Positions 36,789 through 46,983 of a DNA stretch of 64,000 nucleotides are shown piece after piece. The stretch covers positions 32,088,023 to 32,152,022 of the forward strand of contig NC_092462.1 in the NCBI RefSeq assembly GCF_047495875.1, read 5' to 3'. A program made the position numbers and the translations under genes. Within the stretch, counting starts at the first letter, position 1. Each line of letters begins with the position of its first letter. The DNA is from Pithys albifrons albifrons (lineage: Eukaryota; Chordata; Aves; Passeriformes; Thamnophilidae). The notes beneath the pieces were generated by a model. That model saw only the letters and a program-made list of their open reading frames with translations, did not search any database and was not told where the DNA came from.

Positions 36789-37497
36789 TGTCCTAGATCA
36801 GCAAGTGGGACCAGTTTATCACTGTGTGGGGGTGACCAAAGCAATGTATTCTAAACCCTCTGATAAACTGTTAACAGTGGACCATTTGCAGCAGCTGCTC
36901 AGGGCACACCTGACCCCTCAGTCTGTGAGCTGGGTGTTAAAGAAGCCTGTGAGGTAAGAGCTGTGATAACTCCCTTCCAGGAAGTTGTTAGCATGTCCTC
37001 ACCCAGCCTGAGGTGTCATGTCTGTTAATGGGCCATCAATGATTCCAAAATACCCTATGAACCACAGAGATCATTCAATGTGTAATCACCCTGCCCTGTG
37101 GGAGGTCCCATCTGGACCTGAAAGGATATAATCTTGGGGGCTTTGGGACTTGCTGGACCATTCATTGGATCCAAAGGAGGATCAGAACCTCTGTAGGACT
37201 GCGACCACCACTCTTGACCAGACTGTGACCATCACCTGCACCAACAGGGTTTTTTTCTCTTCTTTTTACTTTGGATTCAGGAGGAACCATGTGGGGCTCA
37301 GCACATGGGCCAACGAACACCACTGTGTTTGTGCCCCAGGTTACTGGGTTATACTTCTGGGTTTTGTGGGTTAAAACCAATTTCTCTTTGTATCATTGCA
37401 TTTATTGTAATTTTTTAAATTTAAATTGTAACTCTCACTTATAATCTCTTTTGTGTTGAGTTCGTTTCTCCTGCGGGTTTACCTTTAAACCAGCACA
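36789..37497 (+). mobile_element. Solo LTR, same family as 51707-52329
   Basis: This element of about 709 bp begins TGTCCTAGATCAGC and ends AAACCAGCACA. It aligns along its length with the LTR at 51707: tgtgggggtga, gcagcagctgctcaggg, gggccatcaa, ttggatcca, cctgcaccaacagg, actgggttata, cttataatctct and cctttaaaccag are shared. It is longer than that copy and clearly diverged from it. The flanks acttt (36784-36788) and acttg (37498-37502) agree at 4 of 5 positions, a worn 5-bp target duplication. No internal retroviral sequence adjoins it. A TATA-like word, ggatataat, lies near 37124. Confidence 0.85.
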
Positions 37498-38889
37498 ACT
37501 TGTTATCCCAAGGACTTCTAGAGTAATAGCAGGTCAAAAGTTAATTTTGAAGTACAGCTGTTCATAGATGTAAAAGAAGAAAATTTTACAAGTACCCTTC
37601 GAAACAGTGAGCAAAAATGAAACTAACAATTTAAAAGAAAACACACTTGAAAGTCTTAGGCCTAAAAGTCTTAGCCCAAGTTCTAGCACAGCCTTATGGA
37701 CCTCTGCTGTGGCTGTAGATTTAACAAAGGGTGGTCTAAGGCCCAACCAAGGACAGTGTATTCCGTTGGTCTTCAGGCTTGTCAGCCAAGGGGCCATCAT
37801 CTGCACAGAAAAACTGTGAAGCAGCCATAATTCCTATTTTCAGCTGTGAACTAACTGAAAAAAAGGCTTCCTAACACCTATAACCAATTACTGAATTGCA
37901 TTACACTAATTTACTCTTCCCCAAGAGCACAGAAGACCTGAATTTCATCCTCATTTCAGAACTTCTTTTACTTATGAGTGTTCTCATTTTCTGAAACAAA
38001 AGCCACAATGACTCAGCTGTCAGCTGTGTATTTAAGAGACTACAGGATTTTCATTCAGCCACTAAATAGGATTATTTATAATAGGGGGTTGAAAAATATT
38101 CAAAATGAAAAAAGCATGGGGAGGAAATGCTACTGCCCACTGATTGTCAGCTGGTATACACAGCCCACTGCACTGTTGGAGACAGTGTCAACAAACTCCT
38201 CTTACTGACTGGAGGGACTTGCAGCTGAACTGAATATATTGCTTTTGCCTTCATGCCTCATGTGCACCAGACACCACCCTGACATGGCCAGAGGCTGGGT
38301 CATTCTGAAACATATTTAAATTCAGCAAATTACTTACAGATTATAGCAACAGCTGTCAATACCTAGAAATCAGATGGAAAGCCTTCCACAAGCTTGAAGT
38401 GTCTCCCAAATTACTACATTACTGAAAGAGCTGTAGGGGTTAATGTTTTACACATTTCCATGTTTATTCATTTGTAGGGTTGGGTGTTCGGGTGCTTTAA
38501 AAAAATGCTTTAGAAGAAATGAGAAGGAAACATTAGAAGTCTTCAAAGACAAAGCAGCTACTACCAAATGTAAAACAGAACTATAAAACAGTCACAGTCA
38601 CATAATTTCAAAATTGTTTTTCACATATCTGAGCTGCACTACAATAAATATTCTGAACCTTAGATGTCCTAATTGCAACTTGGCAACACCCTTTGGCTGC
38701 ACCAACCTAGTTAAGTGTCAGATGTTATTGGATAAGATCCACCTTATAAGGCAAAGGAAATACTTCAATTTGACATGTGCAATAAGTAACAAACACATAC
38801 TATTAGGTTTTTATTTTGAGATAAACATAAATGTGAATCTGCTAAACGTTCCACAGCTGCTGCAGTTAGGCTTTTAAAAAATATATTTG
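37498..38889. other. Non-coding stretch
   Basis: Nothing recognised apart from a short internal repeat, aaagtctta (about 37649 and 37666). Confidence 0.5.
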
Positions 38890-39130
38890 TGATATTTTGC
38901 TTGTCTTAATGACATAGACAATTAAAGCAATCCCCAACTGTGTTAATGTGATGTGCCCAGTCAGGGAATTTATCAATAAAATTGATTAATTTATTCAAAA
39001 GATAAAAATAACAAGATTGTTAGGGAGATCAAAGATAACCTCCATTGCTGATCAGTGTTTGAAAGACAAGTCCATTACACTGTGTTAACACAAAGGTCAG
39101 ATGAGCCTTTTTTGCATAAACAATAGGCTA
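38890..39130. promoter_or_regulatory. Possible conserved regulatory element (guess)
   Basis: This repeat-free AT-rich stretch is packed with transcription-factor-like words: acaattaaag, ttgattaattt (homeobox-like), agatcaaagataacc (TCF/GATA-like), acaaaggtcagatg (nuclear-receptor half-site AGGTCA) and gcataaacaatagg (FOX/SOX-like). Such clustering is typical of vertebrate enhancers. No alignment is available here, so this is inference from word content only. Confidence 0.2.
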
Positions 39131-40622
39131 AAGTGCTCAGAGAAACTAAGAGCACATAAATTTGAAATAATATATAAGAATGGATTCAAATTGCCTTCAT
39201 GTACATCCAGTCAGTGAATTCTACCCTCCAGACTCAAATTTTGTTGACCAAATAAATGCACACAATGTTTTTATTTACTTTGTTTGAAGGAAGAAAAAGG
39301 TAAAGCATGAGGAAATGCTGCAATTCACAATAAGTACTATAAATAGCTGCAGGTTTTAGAAAATAAAAGCCAGGGCACTGAGCATTGCTGGATAGCAAAC
39401 ACAAGGACTTGTTTCAGAAAAATGTATGCAGTATGTCTTAAAATAACTGACAGTTTTACTTTGTAGTTTTACTTCACTGTTTTTCCAAGCTATTTTGGAA
39501 ACTTCTGAAATCTGTCTCTTCTGTGGAGAACAAACTTCAGTTGCAACAAAAAACTTATTCCACCACTGCATCAGTCTTTTTAATATCAAGAGACAAGCTG
39601 CAGTGTATTGAGAGTTTCAGCTTATCATTGTATACAATTATCCAATATATCCAAAAGGATTTAAGTGAGTTAAATATGTCATGGAGCTAAACAATCACTC
39701 AAAGTTTGAGAACCTCCTTGCTCCTTGAAAATGCCAGAGATACCAAAGCAGCTTACACAGGTCAGTAGCAAAAATTTAATGAATTATTCTTGATGCAGAA
39801 ACACTGTAACAGAGTACCAGATTTCTTTACTGATGGATCCCAGAAGTACAGGGAACCAAAAGTATTTGAATACAGATCATCAAACTATATTTAAAAAATT
39901 AATTAAATTGTATGTCAGAGTTGGTAACAGAGTTCAGACAAAGATTTTGGGGTCAGAAAAACAGTGAAAGCAAGACATAACATCTGTTTTTCTGAAGCAG
40001 CGACTGAAAATGGATTCACATCCAGGTAGGTATTTCCAGCTACTAATATAATTTCAGTCTAAAGCTCAGACCAAATGCACAGCAGTCAGCATATGTTAAA
40101 TGGAAAAGTTTCTGCTCTGTATATTGAACCATTTGACTACATCACTCCACCCAAATACCTGCAAGTGTTGTTAACTAAAGCAAAGCATGATCTGAAAGAG
40201 GAATTACTCTTGCTAGATCTGAGCAAAGTCACTGTGATCTTTTGTTTTGGATCCAGTATTAAAATACACAAGTGGACCATACTATTAGGTCTGTTTCAAA
40301 TACCTACAAATTCTAGGTCTTAGTTGAGAGTACAATCAATTATAAAGGAAATAATAAAACATGCAGCTTTTGAACCATATATGCTCTGATTGTCAGGTTA
40401 TACTCAATATTTCAGGCTGGTAAACCTTATCACCTGAGATAAACGGGATCAGGGGAACTCGAGGAAGAAGGAAAGTGAAAAAGGGAAACATGCTGCTATG
40501 TGCTGTTCCCTTACTGTCCATCCTGGTCATGTCTTTGCAGCTAAACAGGTCTCTCTTTCAGTAAGTCACATGACGGATGTTAGCTGTTAACCCAATTTAA
40601 ACTATTTTTGTTTCCTTTCCAG
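39131..40622. other. Non-coding stretch
   Basis: AT-rich sequence without recognised features. It leads into the pyrimidine tract before 40623. Confidence 0.5.
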
Positions 40623-40668
40623 TACATTCCAATCAGCAGCACGAACCACAAACAGTGCCCAGCAACTG
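40623..40668 (+). CDS. Candidate penultimate coding exon (unidentified)
   Basis: These 46 nt lie between a strong acceptor (actatttttgtttcctttccag) and a near-consensus donor (CTG/gtgagt). The reading that starts at the first base is YIPISSTNHKQCPAT plus one carried base (G). That base joins the GT at the start of 46874-46983 to make a glycine codon, and the downstream exon then stays open for 35 codons. The G+C content is higher than its flanks. All three frames of this short segment are open, so the frame choice rests on the downstream exon. The peptide is polar and matches no family I know. This is the best splice-bordered segment in the window, though still unproven. Confidence 0.35.
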
Positions 40669-41664
40669 GTGAGTAGCAGATGCCCGAATACCACGTTTTT
40701 CATCTCCTTTCAATATCCTTGACTCATGCATCCTGTCTGAGCTAATGTTAGTTTCCTGATTGCAGTGTGACTGTAGCTTGGACTCTCAACAAGGGCCTGA
40801 GCCACCCCAGAAAGCTCACTCTTCAGCTTTACTGTGCTTTTAGTGACTGACTCTCAAAGCTACTGATTTGCATCTGGAATCTCTAGATTTGCATTGATAT
40901 AACAGTCCACTATTAATTTTAAAATAATTGTACATCATCATATAAAAATACCATTCAGTTCTGACTTTATTTGACCTCTAAGAATAAAATGAGCTACCAC
41001 CCCCACCAATTATACTGACCATACTACCATTATTACCATATCACGTTGTCCTGCTTGAATGACAATGCCTCCAAAACAGATCTGAACCAGAAAAAGACCT
41101 ATTTCTTGTTTGTAAGGTCCCTGTGTCTTTATTCCCTAGATACTTTGAAGTCCTCCTCTCCAAATTACTGTAATGTTCTGGATATTGTAGCAGTGATTTC
41201 ACATTGCTTAAAACAATTTAATATTTCAAAAAAGGTAGCTTATTTTTAGCTCTGATTCAGGAATATCAGCCAGGAACAGAAGGAAAAGGACAGAGTAGCC
41301 AAGTAGCGAATTTTCCTAAGTACCCTAGATGTGATTAAAGTACAAAGAGTACTAATTGTGTGGCAACTCATTAATAGCATTAGCTAGGGATGCAAAATAG
41401 TTACCATTTTTTCATCCTTTTAAGCCATACAGTTAATAAAAAACTCAAATTTGGGTCATTGCCTTTATTTTTACATGTTGCAGCAAGAGGCCATGTGCAA
41501 ATATATGGCTGAGTTGCAACAAATGCTTTGTTAAGCTACTGATTTCAAACTTCAGTTGCATACACTTCCATGTTCAGTTATTTACCATGAAGTCTTTCTT
41601 CTCTACCATTAAAACCACTCACTTTGCTATCAAAAGTAATTCCCACCAGGTCTTGTGACAGAGC

Positions 41665-41781
41665 AATATTCTTACCTCCATTTTACAGAAGAAGGAACCA
41701 AGATAAAAGGTCCATAGAGAAAGTCGGTGGCCCAGCCAAGACTGCAGATTTCCTGAGACTCCATCCAACACTTTGACCACA
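41665..41781 (-). mobile_element. MIR-like ancient SINE relic
   Basis: On the plus strand the words cctccattttacagaagaagg and, further right, gtggcccagccaagactgcag and gactccatccaacactttga follow the reverse complement of MIR: the ccattttacagatgagg-type block, then the tggcagagcc...ctccagag...cttaacca-type block. About 30 bases of the core between them appear deleted. MIR is a pre-mammalian-radiation SINE, and eroded copies survive in birds. The match is by eye. Confidence 0.5.
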
Positions 41782-42569
41782 AAGTCAAGCAATTTCTTCT
41801 TTGTAGCCTTTTGATCTTTTATTTCCATCATGAATGACTAAGCTATAAAGGATCTTTGTTTAAAAAATAGGCTTTAAGAACAAATACACACTAAAGATTA
41901 TTTACAAAAAACTAATAAAATAAGACTTGAGCCTTATCCAATTCCAATTAGGTGTTCAAAATGTGCAAGCTTATATGAAACTATAGACATCTAATGTTGT
42001 AAACATGTTCAAAAGTGTCAACAAATATGAACTTGAGAGCAACAAGTTGTGCTCAAACACCCTACAAAGAATTATGCCACATAGCCACCTTTAGTTTTCA
42101 CAAAAATGAATGCACATGTATTATCTGGGCAATGAGGCAAAGTACAAGGCCAGAAGTCTACAGGGTCCCAATTCAAATGTATTTACCTAGGTAATGAACT
42201 ATTCACCTAAGCAATCATTATTTCAATAATTAGTAGGGGGAAAACAGTGTCTCACCTTAAACCATGACAGCAAGGGAAGAAATTGCAGAAGCTGCATACT
42301 CTAAGCACTTTGAGCAGGAACTTGACCAGACTTGGTGCAAGACATAGAGGTTTGCTTGGTTTTGTTTATAAAATCAAGAATAACATTATTATCCCAAGGT
42401 CCTGTCCACCCAAAAGAAATAAACACAAAATATGAGGGAACAGAAGGATAAATGTGAAGGCAGGAAGAAGTAAAGCATGTCTTGTAAGGTATAAATACCT
42501 TACTACATCATAAACCTTTGGTTGGGGAAAAAAAAGATATATTTTCCTTTTTGCATGGGCTATTTAAAT

Positions 42570-42884
42570 GGGCAGTCAAATGCCTTCCTGACATTCGATC
42601 CCGTCAGATCTCGGAAGCTAAGCAGGGTCAGCCCCAGATTAGTACTTGGATGGGAGACCTCCTGGGAAATGCCGGGTGCTGTAGGTTCTAGTCCTGAGGA
42701 CTTCACTGGCACCGTCCAAGCTCACTCGGCCATGGCAGATGAACCTCAGGACTTAAACGGTGGGGCCAGTTCTGCGCACGCTGAGCCTCACCTAAAATCC
42801 ACTGCGCAGGCTGGAAGGGCACACCCACATGGGGGGACAGCCCTTCCCAAATCTTCGTTTGCGAAGTTTGGCCATACATACATT
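42570..42884 (+). mobile_element. 5S-rRNA-headed SINE retroposon, copy 2
   Basis: This is a second, nearly full-length member of the family at 9284-9602. It shares the gggcagt start, the 5S-derived head (about 42583-42688), the whole body and the catacat tail. About a dozen base differences are visible, mostly transitions, plus a small length change near the 3' end (around 42830-42837). No clean target duplication was found. Candidate words tatttaa (left) and tatttac (right) are only approximate, so the exact ends are uncertain by about 20 bp. The A box (42616-42627) and C box (42647-42659) are intact. A 170-codon open frame runs across it (42522-43034) but is an accident of a GC-rich repeat, not a gene. 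Confidence 0.88.
42616..42659 (+). promoter_or_regulatory. 5S-type internal Pol III control region, copy 2
   Basis: The A-box agctaagcaggg and C-box tggatgggagacc words are identical to those of copy 1 and of 5S rRNA. One of the differences between the two SINE copies (g to a at about 42636) lies between the boxes. Confidence 0.72.
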
Positions 42885-44377
42885 TTTGCTGATTATTTAC
42901 ACTGTTTATTGTACCTACCAAAGGGCTGTGAAGGCATTGGCCACTCTACCACCAGACAGAGCAGTCGTGAGATGGTAAGTATCACAATCCCATTCACCCT
43001 AAGAAATTGTATAGGGTGTGCAACACACAGCTGATTTCTACTGAGATATTCACACTGTTAAAAAGATACAGTGAAAAAACCAAGCAAGTAATTCTCATTC
43101 TGATATAAAATTGTTCAGAAAAGTCTATATTGTGCATCTGCATTATTCAGATGACATTTAATCACACAATTTATGGAAGGAAAGCATAGCTCATAGGCAA
43201 CTTGATAACTGAAAGGAAGTTACCAAAGATGAAGGTGAAAGAATTCATTATCTTCCTCACAGTAATTTTAAACTGCTCTATTCTTCAACAAAAGCACAGA
43301 ATGCCTTTGATTATCTGTTCAGACCATTTATTATGAACACAAGCAGAGTAAGACAAGAAATCTCTTCCCAGCTGTGCAAGCACTAATTGCCGTAGCAGTC
43401 CCATAATTTTCAGCCTCACCCGCAAAGTTTTGCAAAGCTGCATTCACAGATCACATACTTGTACACTTCAGAAGCTGATCCTCTTTACTCTGAAGTGAGC
43501 ACAGCATGGCTGGGGGTGTGCAGCAAGGAAGAAATCTTCCCAAAAAACCCTCTTTAAAAAGAAAAATGGTAACTTAACTGAGAAGTCACTATAAAGCTGC
43601 TTCCATAAAATACTTTAGCATAGATGTGTCTATCCATATTTCTTATCGTACATGTTTACCATGATTGATGTGGTACCAAACTGGATACAAAATCTACAGA
43701 AATGTCTTGCCTGAGATTCAGTTTTGGAGGGGTGTGTATATATGGGAGTGTGTGTGCATTGGTTTGGGGTTTTTTTTCCTCTACTGACTGTATTCTTTGA
43801 AAATCATTGCTACACTACTTTGACAATTATTAGCCAAGATTGTGCTTAAGTATCCATTCCAAAGTGCCCTTTGGATGTAGAAGTGCTTTGCATTAAGTGT
43901 TTTGTTATTAAGAACATTGCAATTTTAGTTCTTGGACATATTCAACAGTCATATTGCATTGAATGAAAGGTCAATAGTTTTTCTTGGAATTTGTTCATAG
44001 TCCAATGTAGCGTTTTCTAGGAACTTACTTGCAATGTTATTATATGGATATTACTCCATATAAAATATGGCCTGCTAAGAATCCAGTTCAAATCTTCTGC
44101 TGCTGCAAATGCAAAATGACAGAATGTGACAGAAGTGTGACATTTTACGTGGGCTGAATTCACAACTGAGAATAGAGCACACCTGAAATTATTGTGAAAG
44201 AGTCTGAATATTAGAACTGATCACAGTTATTTGTATTACCACTAATTTTTATAGGTGTATTTAATGCTGAACCTGTGAGAGAATGCAACTCCACAGAAAT
44301 ACAGAATGCCCATATTAAATAGAGAATGCCTATAATGTTCAAAGAGCTTACAGTGTCTATTTCCATGTGTAGTTATG
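42885..44377. other. Non-coding stretch
   Basis: No gene seen. A short gtgtgt-type run lies near 43732-43758. Confidence 0.5.
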
Positions 44378-44404
44378 AAATATTTATATATATAATAAAT
44401 ATTT
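44378..44404. repeat. AT-only inverted repeat
   Basis: The arms aaatatttat and ataaatattt (10 bp each, perfect) surround atatata, which can itself pair. It is likely a cruciform-prone AT tract and nothing more. Confidence 0.8.
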
Positions 44405-46089
44405 GTTCATTTATTTACTGCTGCACACAGCTGATCTGATTGTTGTTAATGAGTTGTATTGATAAAGTTATGGGACACTGGTTGCAGTAGCATGTATCAG
44501 ACTGAGAAAAGCCTACTGGCTATGTATTCACAGGATATTGTATGCAAAAGTAATTTAATCAGTAAAAGCCCAAACAGGCCTGAATATAAACTACTGTTTT
44601 CAACTTAGTCTCAAGAATGTAAAGAATTTAATTTTTTTAAGATTTATATATCTTTCTTGTCCACAGGGAGCAGGAACCCTAGCAGTCTATTGCTCTGGAT
44701 TCCAAGGTTCTTCTCATATAATCTTATTAATAAAACTTTCAGTCACAAGAGTGATCTTACATTTTGTTGTAAATTTATTCTTTAATTTACTATGGCAAGA
44801 AACTCACAAAGACTTTTAATTGAGCATCTGCTCTATTAAGAATGAAACAATATCTGTCCAAGAGAAAAATGCATTTAAAATCAAGATACATATTTAAAAT
44901 GTTGTGTGGAAAAAACATGAAATGGTTCGAGACAAAGAAAGTTGCTAGCACATGGCAAAGCCTGCCCTGTGGTTGGTATTCTTCCTTGTTTACCACCAAG
45001 TTTAGGAGGACTCTATAAAAACAAAGATCTACATGTGAATGTCAGATAAGCCATATCAATAATTATCTTCTAGAGGAACAATTTTGTATTCTTCAAAACA
45101 ACAGTCACGGACTTTTAATAAGGCTAAATAAAATCAATTGATAGAGAGGACAGCATAGAAAGTCTAAGACATTTCTTATGGCAAGAAAAGCAATAGAGAA
45201 AGCAGTAGTATTTATCAGTTTTTAAGAATGTCTAAGACTAAGTCAGCAAGGTATCCAAATTTTAACATAGGCACAAATGTATAGGCAATAAGGAATGTTT
45301 GTTGCATATGTCTTCCCTTTTACACGGGTGGCAAGTATACTTAAAAATGTAGCAGATTTGAATCTAAGTAGGACACCATTGGTTCTACACTCAATGCTCT
45401 GAACTATCTTGTCTTCCACATCCTCTTTTACCCACATGATTTACAAATCACTCCATCAGAGCCCCCTTCATTTGGGGAAGGAGAAGGATTGGAATGGAGG
45501 AGAGGGACAAAGAGGGTATAAATGTTTAGGAAGTTGCCGCTGTGTCAATTAGCTGTATTTCACATGATTTGCCTGTGAATTTGGCTTATGAAATTGAAGG
45601 GACTCCAGCTTCCCCTTCCCTACATAGGAATGACTGTCTACTTTCCTTGGCATACATATATATATGTAGAGTTTCACAGCTCAAGAATCAACTGCACTTA
45701 CTACACAACCAAGTCAAGGTGCATGATTTCAAGGCTTCAGTGAAATACACTGAATAGCCCAAACTCCAGGAGTGCATGCAATTATCATTCAGCTAGTGTG
45801 AGTAAGAGACAGAAGATTCAATTCATCACAGTCTATGAGATTTTCAAGACATCATGATGAGGTTACATAGACAATTTGGACTGATTCTCATTGGGAGTGA
45901 ATGGGCTAGGCAAATATTTAGGGTTTGGGAATTACCACTAGTTGGGCCCTATATCTATTCTTTCAAGGAGAAATCTTTTTTTTTTCCTTTCTTTCCTTTT
46001 TTATTTGTTTTTGTTTGTTTGTTTGTTTTTCGTTTTTTAATGACCACAAAGACCTAAACACTTTTAGAAGCTTACCTGCAATAATCCAA
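44405..46089. other. Non-coding stretch with T-rich run
   Basis: No gene recognised. A T- and GTTT-rich low-complexity run lies at about 45974-46038. A small ta palindrome (acatatatatatgt) is near 45654. Confidence 0.5.
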
Positions 46090-46185
46090 GGACTGTTCTG
46101 AGTACTGCTTATCTACTGTTCCTTTATGACAAGAAATGGCATCATTACACACAGTGAGGAAAGGAAATTGCCTCCCTTAGAAATG
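46090..46185 (-). mobile_element. Possible MIR-like relic
   Basis: The plus-strand words gactgttctgagtactgctt and, 30 bases on, ttacacacagtgaggaaagg resemble, in order, the cactgttctaagtgcttta and ttttacagatgaggaaa blocks of reverse-complement MIR. The intervening part is unrecognisable. This is a weak, by-eye assignment. Confidence 0.3.
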
Positions 46186-46873
46186 GTTCTCAACCAAATA
46201 GGTATATGAAAATATTCTGCAGATGTGATTTAGGTAACTCCTGTCCTGACTTGTTATTTATCACTGCTGAAATTAAGTCATGTTTTTTCCTTTCCATCCT
46301 CAAAACCAGTGTCAATACCAAAATATTTCTGTTGCTTAAGAAAGAATTAAACCATTTATTCACGTAATAATTTATTGCTACTATTTTGAAGAAATTTAAT
46401 TTTAATTTGAAGGCAAGTGTAGATTTTTTAGTCTTGTGCTGCACAATTAATACATTCCTGTTTTCTCTTAATTCCATTCTCATCAAACCTCTCTAGCTCC
46501 AGGCTGCAGACTCAGAGTAATTTCTTTTTGAAAGATTGTTTCTTATGCTGTTCCTGTAACTTCTGTGAGGAAGCTACATTAATAGTCTGTGGGCAAGAAC
46601 TGATAATAAATGCAGTGCTTATTCTTAAGTGGGCCGTGCCAGGCTACAGTAACAGAATCTGTTTAACAACAAAGTCTAAACACATCTTCAAGGGAATAAT
46701 ATAACTACCAAAAATGTCTACAACATTTTCTGTGGAGCAAGCCAAATTGCAATCCTAGTATGACATGTCTACACTACTTGCTAAATCTTCCAATTACCAT
46801 CATGCATGGGATTAATTTTTTTGTTTTGTTTTGTTCTCTTTGTTTTTGCAACCATATGGTTTTTTATTTACAG

Positions 46874-46983
46874 GTGAAACTCTAAAGACAGATCAGCAAA
46901 TAATGGAAACCATGAATTCCAATGAAGCAATATCTATTAAAAAGGATTCTGTCCTCCTAACTCAGCCTACATCCTCTAAATGA
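46874..46983 (+). CDS. Candidate terminal coding exon with stop (unidentified)
   Basis: A long pyrimidine tract (tttgttttgttttgttctct, then ttttttatttacag) ends at 46873. The open frame begins with GT, which completes a codon split after one base, then runs ETLKTDQQIMETMNSNEAIS to LLTQPTSSK and the stop TGA at 46981-46983 (35 residues). The other two frames stop within a few codons or at mid-length. The phase matches the one-base carry of 40623-40668 exactly. The tail is hydrophilic and rich in Ser, Thr, Asn and Lys, as in a disordered C-terminus. No membrane segment or known motif is seen. Downstream sequence to about 47400 would be 3' UTR. A 35-codon frame is not improbable by chance in this composition, so confidence is limited. 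Confidence 0.35.
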
